The position numbers and the translations under genes were made by a program. A stretch of DNA of 64,000 bases, taken from positions 1 through 64,000 of the forward strand of contig NZ_JOFQ01000013.1 in NCBI RefSeq assembly GCF_000718305.1, read 5' to 3'. Shown here piece by piece: positions 44,011 through 53,082 of the stretch. This stretch comes from Streptomyces niger (GTDB taxonomy: Bacteria > Actinomycetota > Actinomycetes > Streptomycetales > Streptomycetaceae). A model generated the notes under the pieces. That model saw only the letters and a list, made by a program, of their open reading frames with translations. It ran no database searches and was not told where the DNA came from. The stretch's first letter is position 1, and the number at the start of each line of letters is the position of its first letter.

Positions 44011-44733
44011 GCCGGCCGACGTCGCCGCCGCACCGTCCGACTCCAGCAACCGGGCCAGCTGACGGCCCAGCACCCGCTTGAACTTCCGCTGCTGCGGCCG
44101 CTTACGGTCCAGGACCGCGACCTCCAGCTGCTCGGCGGTCAGCGTGCGCTCACCACCGTTGTTGTCCCGCGACAGCGACTCCACGGCGAGCTTCAGCGCC
44201 TCGCCCAGCGTCATGCCGTCCCGGTGGTGCTGATCGAGGTAACTGCTGATCTGATCGGCATTGCCACCGACCGCGACCGAACCGTGCTCGTCCACGATCG
44301 AACCGTCATGCGGCAACCGGTAGATCTGGTCGTCCTCCGGGGTCGCCCCCACCTCGGCGACCAGCAACTCCACCTCGTACGGCTTCTCGCCCGCACTGGA
44401 GAAGATCGCACCGAGCGTCTGGGCATAGGTGTTGGCCAGCCCGCGCGCGGTCACGTCCTCACGGTCGTAGGTGTACCCCCGCAGATCGGCGTAGCGCACA
44501 CCACCGATACGAAGGTTCTCGAACTCGTTGTATTTACCGACCGCCGCAAAGGCGATCCGGTCATAGATCTCACTGACTTTGTGCAGTGCACGGGAAGGAT
44601 TCTCGGCGACGAAAACGACGCCGTCGGCATACTGCAGGACGACAACACTGCGCCCACGCGCGATGCCCTTGCGGGCGTACTCGGCGCGGTCCGCCATGGC
44701 CTGCTGGGGTGAGACATAGAACGGCGTCGACAC
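43966..44733 (-). CDS. prcA: 20S proteasome alpha subunit PrcA
   Basis: A 255-residue alpha subunit. It keeps the N-terminal helix of the gate ([20 protein letters not shown]), the alpha-type core ([40 protein letters not shown]) and lacks a catalytic Thr, as expected. Alpha heptamers cap the beta rings and receive substrates from the ARC ATPase. The acidic Glu/Ser tail ([14 protein letters not shown]) is encoded by short repeats. The GTG start lies 76 bp after prcB, the last gene of the pup-endonuclease-prcB-prcA series. It is convergent with the LacI gene. Confidence 0.96.
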   Translation of the reverse strand: MSTPFYVSPQQAMADRAEYARKGIARGRSVVVLQYADGVVFVAENPSRALHKVSEIYDRIAFAAVGKYNEFENLRIGGVRYADLRGYTYDREDVTARGLANTYAQTLGAIFSSAGEKPYEVELLVAEVGATPEDDQIYRLPHDGSIVDEHGSVAVGGNADQISSYLDQHHRDGMTLGEALKLAVESLSRDNNGGERTLTAEQLEVAVLDRKRPQQRKFKRVLGRQLARLLESDGAAATSAGESEGESEEGSESEE

Positions 44734-44809
44734 CGGCTATCCGTCCCTTTCTGTCAATGGCTCTCTCACGGCGAAAGCCCCTCCGGATCCGTCATCCGCT
44801 GTCGTCACG

Positions 44810-45655
44810 TCAGAGAAGCCCGGCCCGCGGGCCGTCGGGCTGCTCCATGCGCCGCTCGTGAACGGCACGGACCACCTCGGAGACCTCGTCCTCGGTGAGC
44901 TTCTTGAAGCCCTCGTCATTGATCACCGTGACGATGGGATAGATCCGCCGGCCCATGTCCGGACCACCGGTGGCCGAGTCGTCGTCCGCGGCGTCGTACA
45001 GCGCCTGCACGACCGCGGTCGCCGCGTCATTCTCCGAGAAGTCGTCCCGGAACAGCTTCTTCAGAGCACTGCGCGCGAACACCGAGCCGGAGCCCGTCGC
45101 CGCGTAGTTCCGCTCCTCCGAACGCCCGCCGGTCACGTCGTACGAGAAGATACGGCCCTTCTCACGATCGATGTCGTACCCCGCGAACAGCGGCACCACG
45201 GCCAGACCCTGCATGGCCATGCCCAGATTGCTGCGGATCATCGTCGACAGGCGGTTCGCCTTGCCCTCCAGGGACAGCTGCGCGCCCTCGACCTTCTCGT
45301 AGTGCTCCAGCTCCAGCTGGAAGAGCTTGACCATCTCGACGGCCAGTCCCGCGGTGCCGGCGATGCCGACCGCGCTGTACTCGTCCGCCGGGAAGACCTT
45401 CTCGATGTCCCGCTGCGCGATGACGTTGCCCATCGTCGCGCGGCGGTCACCGGCCAGCACGACGCCCCCGGGGAACGTCGCCGCGACGATCGTCGTGCCG
45501 TGCGGCGCCTCGATCGCCCCCTGCACGGGCGGCAGCGGCCGGTTCCCCGGCAGCAGCTCCGGCGAGTGCTCACTGAGAAAGTCCATGAACGAGGAGGACC
45601 CAGGCGTCAGGAAGGCAGACGGTAGACGCCCGGTGCTTCGAGTATTGGCTTCCAC
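44810..45655 (-). CDS. prcB: 20S proteasome beta subunit PrcB
   Basis: A 281-residue precursor. A 53-residue propeptide ends in APHG and is cut off to expose the catalytic Thr54 ([20 protein letters not shown]). Other conserved parts are [20 protein letters not shown] and [19 protein letters not shown]. It is the proteolytic subunit of the 20S core. The GTG at 45655 lies inside the end of the upstream endonuclease-like gene, a 49-bp overlap, so translation is coupled; this start agrees with the usual propeptide length in Streptomyces. Confidence 0.96.
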   Translation of the reverse strand: MEANTRSTGRLPSAFLTPGSSSFMDFLSEHSPELLPGNRPLPPVQGAIEAPHGTTIVAATFPGGVVLAGDRRATMGNVIAQRDIEKVFPADEYSAVGIAGTAGLAVEMVKLFQLELEHYEKVEGAQLSLEGKANRLSTMIRSNLGMAMQGLAVVPLFAGYDIDREKGRIFSYDVTGGRSEERNYAATGSGSVFARSALKKLFRDDFSENDAATAVVQALYDAADDDSATGGPDMGRRIYPIVTVINDEGFKKLTEDEVSEVVRAVHERRMEQPDGPRAGLL

Positions 45656-46218
45656 GGGTTCCCTTCCAGATATGCGATGGCCCGACGCAGCACGTCGGGG
45701 TCATCTTGGAACTTGCCCAGTCCCGAATTGCAGTTGAAGCACAGTACGCCCCGGACTTTACCCGTCTTGTGATCGTGATCCACATGCACGGGCACAGGCA
45801 CGAGACAGATGGGGCAGATGCCGAACTGCTCCTTGATGAGCGCGTCGCGCTCGGCTTCGGTCATGCCGTATTGGCGCTTGAGGTGATCCGCTCGGCCTTG
45901 CACGGCACGGCACGCTTTGCAGCGCGTCGACAGACCGTCGGAGGCGGAGCTGTTCCGATGCCACTCACTGTGCGGCTTGACCTCTCCGCACGTGCGGCAC
46001 TGCTTGTGACCCGCTGGGAGCTCCACCTTCTCGCGTACCGTCTTGCCGAGAGCCTCCCGGCGACGCCGGTAGTGCGCCGCCCCGTATTCGGCTACGCACT
46101 GCCGGCACCGCACCTGGAGCCCGTCCCGCCGATTCTTGTCCGCAGCAAACCGGTCAAGCGCTAAGCGCTGCTTGCACCCAGTGCACTGCTTATCGGCAGA
46201 TTCGGACATTCCGCTCAT
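45607..46218 (-). CDS. Endonuclease VII-like HNH protein with two zinc modules, inside the proteasome operon
   Basis: A 203-residue protein. Two similar N-terminal Cys4 modules (Cys12, 15, 38, 41 and Cys74, 77, 100, 103, each CxxC...F..DK or EW...GL..RC..C) precede a C-terminal recombination endonuclease VII domain: CPIC (135-138), the DHDH motif (147-150) and [14 protein letters not shown]. Such domains resolve branched DNA in phage T4. It starts in the stop of pup (ATGA) and runs 49 bp into prcB, so it is made with both. This gene lies at the same place in other Streptomyces, as I recall, but not in mycobacteria. Its link to pupylation is unknown. Confidence 0.88.
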   Translation of the reverse strand: MSGMSESADKQCTGCKQRLALDRFAADKNRRDGLQVRCRQCVAEYGAAHYRRRREALGKTVREKVELPAGHKQCRTCGEVKPHSEWHRNSSASDGLSTRCKACRAVQGRADHLKRQYGMTEAERDALIKEQFGICPICLVPVPVHVDHDHKTGKVRGVLCFNCNSGLGKFQDDPDVLRRAIAYLEGNPWKPILEAPGVYRLPS

Positions 46219-46433
46219 TCGCCACCTTTTTGCACAAATGAGCGCACGAAGTCCTCGGCATTTTCCTCAAGTACGTCGTCGATCTCGTCCAGCACGGAGT
46301 CCACGTCGTCCGACAGCTTTTCCTGGCGCTCCTTGAGGTCCTCGGACGCTTCCGCGTCCTGAGTCTGCTCCTCGACCTCTTCGGTGGTGCGCGAAGCCTT
46401 CTGCTGCCCGCCGCCGGTGTCCTTGGTCGCCAT
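46215..46433 (-). CDS. pup: Prokaryotic ubiquitin-like protein Pup, ending in Glu
   Basis: A 72-residue, highly acidic, mostly disordered protein. It starts MATKDTGGGQQK and ends [10 protein letters not shown]. The helical middle (SDDVDSVLDEIDDVLEENAE) docks on the coiled coil of ARC. Mycobacterial Pup ends in Gln and must be deamidated by Dop; here the gene encodes Glu (GAA) directly, so the protein is ready for PafA. The ATG at 46433 follows GTGAGGG, and the stop overlaps the next start (ATGA). A TAGGGT -10-like box lies about 55 bp upstream. Confidence 0.96.
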   Translation of the reverse strand: MATKDTGGGQQKASRTTEEVEEQTQDAEASEDLKERQEKLSDDVDSVLDEIDDVLEENAEDFVRSFVQKGGE

Positions 46434-46649
46434 ATCCCTCACCCCGCTCGGTTCGCCCCGCTCGATGTGACTGTCAAGATCAGACCCTACAAGCTGGGTC
46501 CGACATCGGCCCTGCACTTTCCCTCAACGTCCGGGACCCACTTCGATGATTCCCGCCGGGCGGACTTTTCAGCCGCCCGGCGGGGACCGGATCGGTCACG
46601 ATCGGGCCTCTCATCAGGCCGTGAGCGGCCCGTACGCGGTTTTACCGCC

Positions 46650-48161
46650 TCAGCCGCCGCTCAGCACCCGCACCAGGTCCTCCGCCGTGCGGCAGCGGTC
46701 CAGGAGCTCCTTGACGTGGTTCCGGGTGCCACGAAGGGGTTCCAGGGTCGGGACCCGCTGGAGGGAGTCGCGGCCGGGCAGATCGAAGATCACCGAGTCC
46801 CAGGAGGCGGCCGCGACGTCGTCCGCGTACTGCTCCAGGCAGCGGCCCCGGAAGTAGGCCCTGGTGTCCTCCGGCGGCTTGATCTCCGCCTTCTCCACGT
46901 CCGCCTCGGTCAGCAGCCGCTGCATCTTGCCGCGGGCCGCCAGCCGGTTGTAGAGGCCCTTGTCGGGCCGTACGTCGGCGTACTGGAGGTCGACCAGGTG
47001 CAGCCGGGCCGCGTCCCAGTCGAGGTTGTCGCGGCGCCGGTAGCCCTCCATGAGCTCCCGCTTCGCGACCCAGTCCAGCGTGCCGGACAGGCTCATCGGG
47101 TCGTTCTCCAGCCGGCCGAGCACGTCCTCCCAACGGCTGAGGACGTCCTTGGTCTGCTCGTCCGCGTCGGCGCCGAACCGCTCCTCGACGTACTTCCGGG
47201 CCAGCTCGTAGTACTCCATCTGGAGCTGTACCGCGGTGAGCGTGCGGCCGCTGCGGAGCGTGATCAGGTGGTGCAGCGACGGGTCGTGCGAGACCTGGTG
47301 GAGGGTGCGTACGGGCTGGTCGACGGCGAGGTCGACGTTGATGAAGCCGTCCTCGATCATGGAGAGGACCAGCGCAGTCGTGCCCAGTTTCAGGTACGTG
47401 GAGATCTCGGAGAGGTTCGCGTCGCCGATGATCACGTGCAGGCGGCGGTACTTCTCGGCGTCGGCGTGCGGCTCGTCGCGGGTGTTGATGATGGGCCGCT
47501 TGAGCGTCGTCTCCAGGCCCACCTCCACCTCGAAGTAGTCGGCGCGCTGGCTGAGCTGGAAGCCGTGCTCGTGGCCGTCCTGGCCGATGCCGACCCGGCC
47601 TGCGCCGGTGACGACCTGGCGGGAGACGAAGAAGGGCGTGAGGTGGCGCACGATGTCCGAGAAGGGGGTCTCCCGCTTCATCAGGTAGTTCTCGTGCGTG
47701 CCGTAGGAGGCGCCCTTGTTGTCGGTGTTGTTCTTGTAGAGGTGGATCGGCTGGGCCCCGGGGACCTGGGCGGCCTTCTCCGCGGCCTCGGCCATGATGC
47801 GCTCGCCGGCCTTGTCCCACAGGACCGCGTCGCGCGGGTTGGTGACCTCGGGGGCGCTGTATTCGGGGTGCGCGTGGTCGACGTAGAGCCGTGCACCGTT
47901 GGTGAGGATGACGTTGGCCAGGCCGATGTCCTCGTCGGTGAGCTGGCTGGCGTCGGCGTTCTCGCGCGCGAGGTCGAAGCCGCGGGCGTCCCGCAGCGGG
48001 TTCTCCTCCTCGAAGTCCCAGCGGGCGCGGCGCGCCCGGTGCATCGCCGCCGCGTAGGCGTTGACGACTTGGGACGAGGTGAGCATGGCATTGGCGTTGG
48101 GGTGGCCGGGGACGGAGATGCCGTACTCCGTCTCGATGCCCATTACTCGCCGTACGGTCAT
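46650..48161 (-). CDS. dop: Depupylase/deamidase Dop
   Basis: A 503-residue homologue of PafA. Distinctive features are [20 protein letters not shown] at the start, the catalytic Asp95 in [15 protein letters not shown], and the Dop loop region after residue 40 that PafA lacks. It removes Pup from substrates and, where needed, deamidates Pup; here only depupylation is required because Pup ends in Glu. It lies between arc and pup, with 216 bp before pup, so pup has its own promoter region. The ATG at 48161 is the natural start. Confidence 0.95.
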   Translation of the reverse strand: MTVRRVMGIETEYGISVPGHPNANAMLTSSQVVNAYAAAMHRARRARWDFEEENPLRDARGFDLARENADASQLTDEDIGLANVILTNGARLYVDHAHPEYSAPEVTNPRDAVLWDKAGERIMAEAAEKAAQVPGAQPIHLYKNNTDNKGASYGTHENYLMKRETPFSDIVRHLTPFFVSRQVVTGAGRVGIGQDGHEHGFQLSQRADYFEVEVGLETTLKRPIINTRDEPHADAEKYRRLHVIIGDANLSEISTYLKLGTTALVLSMIEDGFINVDLAVDQPVRTLHQVSHDPSLHHLITLRSGRTLTAVQLQMEYYELARKYVEERFGADADEQTKDVLSRWEDVLGRLENDPMSLSGTLDWVAKRELMEGYRRRDNLDWDAARLHLVDLQYADVRPDKGLYNRLAARGKMQRLLTEADVEKAEIKPPEDTRAYFRGRCLEQYADDVAAASWDSVIFDLPGRDSLQRVPTLEPLRGTRNHVKELLDRCRTAEDLVRVLSGG

Positions 48162-48387
48162 GCGGCCCTCCTTGCCCGGCGGCGCCCCCGGCTGGGGTCG
48201 GCGCTCAAGTACCGCTGCGCTTCCGGTCCGTATGCGGTCCCCGCTTCCGCACGTGGTGGTGCGGCGGTACCGAAGAGCCTAGAACGCCGGAACGGCGCTG
48301 GGGAGATCATTACAGTCATTGCTCCAGTCCGGTTTTCCCTGTTCCGCCGGGTCCCCTCCAGGGCGCGTCCCACCCCTGGAAATGCGT

Positions 48388-48425
48388 CCGGCTGCGGACG
48401 CCCCGCCTGGGACATCCGCAGCCGG
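48388..48425. terminator. Hairpin after arc
   Basis: CCGGCTGCGGA (48388-48398) pairs perfectly with TCCGCAGCCGG (48415-48425) across a 16-base loop, ten bases past the arc stop on the minus strand. Confidence 0.7.
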
Positions 48426-48434
48426 TGAGCGGTG

Positions 48435-50201
48435 TTACAGGTACTGGCCGGTGTTCGCCACCGTGTCGATGGAGCGGCCGGTGTCCGCGCCCTGCTTGCC
48501 GGTGACGAGGGTGCGGATGTAGACGATCCGCTCGCCCTTCTTGCCGGAGATGCGGGCCCAGTCGTCGGGGTTGGTGGTGTTGGGGAGGTCCTCGTTCTCC
48601 TTGAACTCGTCCACGCACGCCTGGAGCAGGTGGGCGACCCGGAGGCCCTTCTGGTTCTGTTCGAGGAAGGCCTTGATGGCCATCTTCTTGGCGCGTCCGA
48701 CGATGTTTTCGATCATGGCGCCGGAGTTGAAGTCCTTGAAGTACAGGACTTCCTTGTCACCGTTGGCGTAAGTGACCTCCAGGAAGCGGTTCTCCTCGGA
48801 CTCCGCGTACATCTGCTCGACGACCGACTGGATCATGGCGCTGACCGCGGCCTTCGGCGATCCGCCGTGCTCGGCGAGGTCGTCGGCGTGCAGCGGCAGC
48901 CGGTCCGTGAGGTACTTCGAGAAGATGTCCTTGGCGGCCTCGGCGTCCGGACGCTCGATCTTGATCTTCACGTCGAGACGGCCGGGGCGCAGGATCGCCG
49001 GGTCGATCATGTCCTCGCGGTTCGAGGCACCGATGACGATCACATTTTCCAGGCCCTCCACACCGTCGATCTCGGAGAGCAGCTGCGGGACGATGGTGTT
49101 CTCCACGTCCGAGCTGACGCCCGAGCCACGGGTGCGGAAGAGGGAGTCCATCTCGTCGAAGAAGACGATGACGGGCGTGCCCTCGCTGGCCTTCTCCCTG
49201 GCCCGCTGGAAGACCAGGCGGATGTGCCGCTCGGTCTCGCCGACGTACTTGTTGAGGAGCTCGGGGCCCTTGATGTTGAGGAAGAAGCTCTTCCCCGCGG
49301 GCTTGCCGGTCACCTCGGCGACCTTCTTGGCGAGGGAGTTGGCGACCGCCTTGGCGATGAGCGTCTTGCCGCAGCCGGGCGGGCCGTAGAGCAAGACGCC
49401 CTTGGGCGGGCGCAGTTCGTGCTCCTTGAACAGATCGGGGTAGAGATACGGGAGCTCGACGGCGTCCCGGATCAGCTCGATCTGGCCGCCCAGACCGCCG
49501 ATCTTGGTGTAGTCGATGTCCGGTACCTCTTCGAGGACCAGCTCTTCGACCTCGCTCTTGGGGATGACTTCGTAGACGTAGCCGGAGCGGGGTTCGAGCA
49601 GCAGGGCGTCGCCGGGGCGGATGGTGATGTCCAGCAGTGGCTCGGCGAGCCGCACCACCCGCTCCTCGTCGGTGTGCCCGATGACCAGGGCGCGCTCGCC
49701 GTCCTCCAGGATTTCCTTGAGGGTGACGATGTCCCCGGCGCTCTCGAACTCCATGGCCTCGACCACGTTGAGCGCTTCGTTGAGCATGACCTCCTGGCCA
49801 CGCCTGAGCTCTTCGAGCTCGACGCTCGGGCTGACATTGACCCGGAGCTTTCGTCCTCCGGTGAAAATGTCGGCCGTGCCGTCCTCGTTCGCCTGCAGGA
49901 AGACACCGAAGCCGGCCGGCGGCTGCGCGAGCCGGTCGACTTCCTCCTTGAGCGCGACGATCTGGTCGCGGGCCTCACGGAGAGTATTGGCGAGTCGCTC
50001 GTTCTGAGCCGATACGCCAGCCAGGTTTGTCTGCAGCTCGACGATCCGCTCTTCGAGAATCCTCGTGTGACGCGGAGAGTCGGCGAGCTTGCGTCGCAGG
50101 ACGGCGATCTCCTGCTCGAGATAGGCAACCTGGCCGGCAGGGTCATCAGACCCCCGCCCCGGCCGGATGCCGCGGTTGATGTCGTCGTCGTGGGCTGCCA
50201 C
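48435..50201 (-). CDS. arc: Proteasome-associated AAA ATPase ARC/Mpa
   Basis: A 588-residue AAA ATPase. An N-terminal coiled coil ([20 protein letters not shown] onwards) that binds Pup is followed by tandem OB folds, Walker A GPPGCGKT, Walker [13 protein letters not shown], arginine finger region [10 protein letters not shown] and a C-terminal QYL that opens the 20S gate. It unfolds pupylated proteins. The GTG at 50201 is used because GGAGGTGAGG lies just upstream; the TTG at 50219 that opens the frame is inside that ribosome site. It is divergent from a ferredoxin gene. Confidence 0.96.
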   Translation of the reverse strand: MAAHDDDINRGIRPGRGSDDPAGQVAYLEQEIAVLRRKLADSPRHTRILEERIVELQTNLAGVSAQNERLANTLREARDQIVALKEEVDRLAQPPAGFGVFLQANEDGTADIFTGGRKLRVNVSPSVELEELRRGQEVMLNEALNVVEAMEFESAGDIVTLKEILEDGERALVIGHTDEERVVRLAEPLLDITIRPGDALLLEPRSGYVYEVIPKSEVEELVLEEVPDIDYTKIGGLGGQIELIRDAVELPYLYPDLFKEHELRPPKGVLLYGPPGCGKTLIAKAVANSLAKKVAEVTGKPAGKSFFLNIKGPELLNKYVGETERHIRLVFQRAREKASEGTPVIVFFDEMDSLFRTRGSGVSSDVENTIVPQLLSEIDGVEGLENVIVIGASNREDMIDPAILRPGRLDVKIKIERPDAEAAKDIFSKYLTDRLPLHADDLAEHGGSPKAAVSAMIQSVVEQMYAESEENRFLEVTYANGDKEVLYFKDFNSGAMIENIVGRAKKMAIKAFLEQNQKGLRVAHLLQACVDEFKENEDLPNTTNPDDWARISGKKGERIVYIRTLVTGKQGADTGRSIDTVANTGQYL

Positions 50202-50453
50202 GGTCCTCACCTCCTCCAAGGGGAGCTGGACGCTTCCTGACCCTACCTGGGCCGGTGCAGGTTGAAACCCCTAGATCGAAAAGACTGTCGGGGTGTGTCC
50301 GATCTTCACCCTTGCGCACGTCCTCACCCCGGGGTGATACCCACCCGACAACATCCGAAAGCGACCGGTTGTATCGTCGACACGGTCAACACCCGTCAGT
50401 GCTGGCACTACTTAGTCAACATCGGTTAAACGCACGCAGGAACGGCAGGCGAG

Positions 50454-50747
50454 ATGAGCGCCCAGGAAGAAGCCACCGAGCTAGAGGTCTGGATCGACCA
50501 GGACCTGTGCACGGGCGACGGCATCTGTGCGCAGTACGCGCCGGAGGTTTTCGAGCTCGACATCGACGGGCTCGCGTACGTGAAAAGCGCCGACGACGAG
50601 CTGCTGCAGGACAAGGGCGCCACCACGCCGGTTCCGCTGCCGCTGCTCAACGACGTGCGGGACTCCGCGAAGGAGTGCCCCGGCGACTGCATCCACGTGC
50701 GCCGCGTGTCGGACAAGGCCGAGGTCTACGGGCCGGACGCGGAGTAA
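50454..50747 (+). CDS. Single-cluster ferredoxin
   Basis: A 97-residue ferredoxin with one Fe-S cluster. The ligands are Cys19 and Cys25 in CTGDGICAQYAPEVFELD and the C-terminal ECPGDCIHVRR. The CxxxxxC spacing and missing second Cys set suggest a [3Fe-4S] or single [4Fe-4S] type, like the partners of cytochromes P450. A 25-residue insertion (DDELLQDKGATTPVPLPLL) lies between the ligand groups. No P450 or reductase gene is adjacent. It is divergent from arc; GGCAGG before the ATG is the ribosome site. Confidence 0.88.
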   Translation: MSAQEEATELEVWIDQDLCTGDGICAQYAPEVFELDIDGLAYVKSADDELLQDKGATTPVPLPLLNDVRDSAKECPGDCIHVRRVSDKAEVYGPDAE

Positions 50748-50828
50748 CGGAGGGCTACGGTCCGGACGTCGGACCGCGGCGGGCCGCTGCCCACGCAGGG
50801 GCGCACCGGGCCCGCCGGCCCAGCCCGG

Positions 50829-51434
50829 TCAGATGCCCTGGGAAGCGGGGAGGTCACCCTCCGCAGCGGAGTGTTCGCTCTGGACGAACTTGCCGTCCTG
50901 CCACTGCCACTTGGCGCCCTTGCGGACGTCGGGGCAGCAGCGGGGCACGTCGGTCGCGGAGTATCCCAGGAGCGTGGCGCTCACGGCCCGGCCGCTCAGC
51001 GCGAGGCCCTGCACGCTCATCTTGTCGGCCGGGTCGACGAGGGTGGCCACGACGCGCGGCGCCGCTCCTTTCACGGAGGGCGCGGCGAGGACGTACACAC
51101 CACTGGGCGGGGTGCCCATCTCGGCCTTGCAGCGCACCACGGCGACGGTCTCCGGGCCGCCGTCGCCGTCGAGGTCCCCCGAGACCTTGTCGGTCACCTG
51201 GACGGGGTTGGGTCCGCAGTCGAGCGGATAGTGCGCGGCGCGGGCGTCCGGGGCGGTGGCCGCGGGGGCGGGCCGGCTGCCGGCGGAGGTCGCGGCGGAG
51301 GCGGTCGCGACCGCGCCGGCAGGCTGGACCAGGGAGGCGAGGGCGACGACACCCGCGACGGCGGTCGCGGTGGCGAGCCACTGCATCAGGCTCGTGCTGG
51401 TGTGCGGAAGGTCCGGGCCTGCCAAGGACTGCAC
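50829..51434 (-). CDS. Secreted protein of unknown function
   Basis: A 201-residue protein. The GTG at 51434 lies behind AGGAG and gives a 20-residue N-terminal region, then a signal peptide (LMQWLATATAVAGVVALASL). The mature part has Cys in YPLDCGPNP, AVVRCKAEM and PRCCPDV, with GDLDGDGGPETVAVVRC resembling an FG-GAP/VCBS-like calcium loop. No enzyme motif is seen. It is convergent with the ferredoxin gene and probably forms its own unit, because a terminator stands upstream after trmI. Confidence 0.72.
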   Translation of the reverse strand: MQSLAGPDLPHTSTSLMQWLATATAVAGVVALASLVQPAGAVATASAATSAGSRPAPAATAPDARAAHYPLDCGPNPVQVTDKVSGDLDGDGGPETVAVVRCKAEMGTPPSGVYVLAAPSVKGAAPRVVATLVDPADKMSVQGLALSGRAVSATLLGYSATDVPRCCPDVRKGAKWQWQDGKFVQSEHSAAEGDLPASQGI

Positions 51435-51654
51435 GCGGAATAACTCCTGGGAAGAGCTGTGGCGGTGGGGGTTGCCCGGCATCGTTCCACACGACGCCCC
51501 GCCACGGAACCAACAAGTCCGGACCGAGAAGAAAACTTGAAGAACTCGATCCTTGTCCTGGAAACGCGGCGGCTCCGCGGGCGGTTCCCGAACGGTGGAA
51601 ACACGTCGGAACCGGCCATGGGCCCGCGTACCGGCCCGGGCCCTGAAACGCGTC

Positions 51655-51697
51655 GGCGCCGCCGGTGGTTCCCTGCGGGGAACTCACCGGCGGCGCC
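51655..51697 (-). terminator. Strong hairpin after trmI
   Basis: A 19-bp stem with one bulged A (GGCGCCGCCGGTG then GTTCCC, paired with the right arm) and a TGCG loop lies 36 bases past the trmI stop on the minus strand. Confidence 0.75.
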
Positions 51698-51732
51698 GTG
51701 CGGTTCGGTATGCGGTGGCGAGCCGTACGCGG

Positions 51733-52773
51733 TCAGCTCTCGGCGGAGTCCGCGCTGCTCTCCCGGCCTGCCTCCGGCTGCCCGGACTGCTCCTGGCCGG
51801 CGGCCTGCTCCTGCTGCTCGCGTTCCTTCTTCTCGCGCAGCTTCTGTGCCGGGGTCTTGTGCACCGGCTGCTCCTCGGCGGGCGCGGACTGGCCACCGGG
51901 GCCCGTGTAGTCCTCGCCGTACGCGCCCTTGGCGGGCCGGCGGCGGCGCAGCGGCGGCTCGACGCCGTCCGCGAGGCGGCGGGCGGTGAGCAGGAAGCCG
52001 GTGTGGCCGATCATGCGGTGGTCGGGGCGGACGGCGAGGCCCTCGACGTGCCAGGTGCGGACCATGGTCTCCCAGGCCGACGGCTCGTTGAAGGTGCCGT
52101 GCTCGCGGATGGCCTCCACCGTGCGGGCCAGCTGCGTCGTGGTGGCGACGTACGCGCAGAGGATGCCGCCCGGGACGAGCGCCTTGGAGACGGCGTCCAG
52201 GCACTCCCACGGGGCGAGCATGTCCAGGATGACCCGGTCGACGTCGGTGTCGGAGAGGTTGTCCTGGAGGTCACCGACGGTGAGCGTCCACGCGGGGTGC
52301 GGGCCCCCGAAGTACCGCTCGACGTTCTGGGTGGCGATCTCGGCGAAGTCGGCGCGCCGCTCGTAGCTGTGCAGCATGCCCTGGTCGCCGATGGCGCGCA
52401 GCAGGAAGCTGCTGAGCGACCCGGAGCCGACTCCGGCCTCGACGACGCGGGCGCCGGGGAAGATGTCGGCCATCGCCAGGATCTGCCCCGCGTCCTTGGG
52501 GTAGACCACGGCGGCACCGCGGGGCATGGACAGGACGTAGTCGGGGAGCAGGGGGCGCAGCGCGAGGTAGGCGACGTTCCCGGTGGTACGGACAACACTG
52601 CCCTCGGGAGCGCCGATCAGCTCGTCGTGGGGGAAGGCTCCCTTGTGGGTGTGGAAGCTCTTCCCCGCTTCGAGCGTGAACGTGTAGTGGCGACCCTTGG
52701 GATCGGTGAGCTGGACCTGGTCCCCGACCTTGAAGGGCCCGCGACGGCGGGCGGCACCGGTCGGTTCGGACAT
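51733..52773 (-). CDS. trmI: tRNA (adenine-58-N1)-methyltransferase TrmI
   Basis: A 346-residue class I methyltransferase. The N-terminal beta-barrel (VGDQVQLTDPKGRHYTFTLE) and the SAM motif VVEAGVGSGSLSSFLL with SYERRADFAEIATQNVERYF match TrmI, which makes m1A58 in the T loop of tRNA. The catalytic Asp is in VILDMLAPWE. The C-terminal 60 residues are a charged tail rich in Gln/Glu/Lys (AQKLREKKEREQQEQAAGQE). The same place upstream of arc is occupied by Rv2118c in mycobacteria. A TAGGCT box six bases before the ATG suggests a leaderless message. Confidence 0.92.
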   Translation of the reverse strand: MSEPTGAARRRGPFKVGDQVQLTDPKGRHYTFTLEAGKSFHTHKGAFPHDELIGAPEGSVVRTTGNVAYLALRPLLPDYVLSMPRGAAVVYPKDAGQILAMADIFPGARVVEAGVGSGSLSSFLLRAIGDQGMLHSYERRADFAEIATQNVERYFGGPHPAWTLTVGDLQDNLSDTDVDRVILDMLAPWECLDAVSKALVPGGILCAYVATTTQLARTVEAIREHGTFNEPSAWETMVRTWHVEGLAVRPDHRMIGHTGFLLTARRLADGVEPPLRRRRPAKGAYGEDYTGPGGQSAPAEEQPVHKTPAQKLREKKEREQQEQAAGQEQSGQPEAGRESSADSAES

Positions 52774-52849
52774 GTGACCAGCCTACCGGGCGTGCGGACC
52801 GCTCCGTACCAGGGCGGGGCCGGAGCGGGGCCGGGGCCGGCTGGGCGGG

Positions 52850-52898
52850 GCCTACGGGGCCGGTCGAACACCCCCGTCCCCCCAGCTGGGGGTTACCC
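52850..52898. repeat. Copy B of a 49-bp dispersed element
   Basis: It matches 35594-35642 at 39 of 49 positions without gaps. It includes the perfect palindrome CCCCCAGCTGGGGG. Both copies lie upstream of a leftward gene whose -10 box is TAGGCT. Confidence 0.6.
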
Positions 52899-52997
52899 GG
52901 GAGCGGGCCGCGGGAATCTTGGCCGGAACCGCTCGGTACGGGTCCGGGGCCGACCGGGACGGACCGCCCGGGGACCCGGTCGGGTACTCGGCAGGGA

Positions 52998-53068
52998 CCG
53001 CCCTCGGCATTCCGGGGCGGAACCGTCCTCGGCGTTACGGGGCGGCCGTCCTCGGCGTTACGGGGCGG
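52998..53068. repeat. Three tandem 23-bp repeats
   Basis: Units at 53023-53045 and 53046-53068 are identical (CCGTCCTCGGCGTTACGGGG then CGG); a third at 52998-53020 differs at three positions and is separated by two bases. They lie just past the site-2 protease stop. Confidence 0.85.
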
Positions 53069-53082
53069 ATCGGCGCGGCGCC

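Larger units (their letters stand above)
52774..53082. other. Non-coding stretch between the site-2 protease and trmI
   Basis: These 309 bases hold no gene. They contain the leaderless -10 box of trmI (TAGGCT, 52780-52785 on the minus strand), copy B of a dispersed element (52850-52898), and three tandem 23-bp repeats (52998-53068). Confidence 0.65.
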
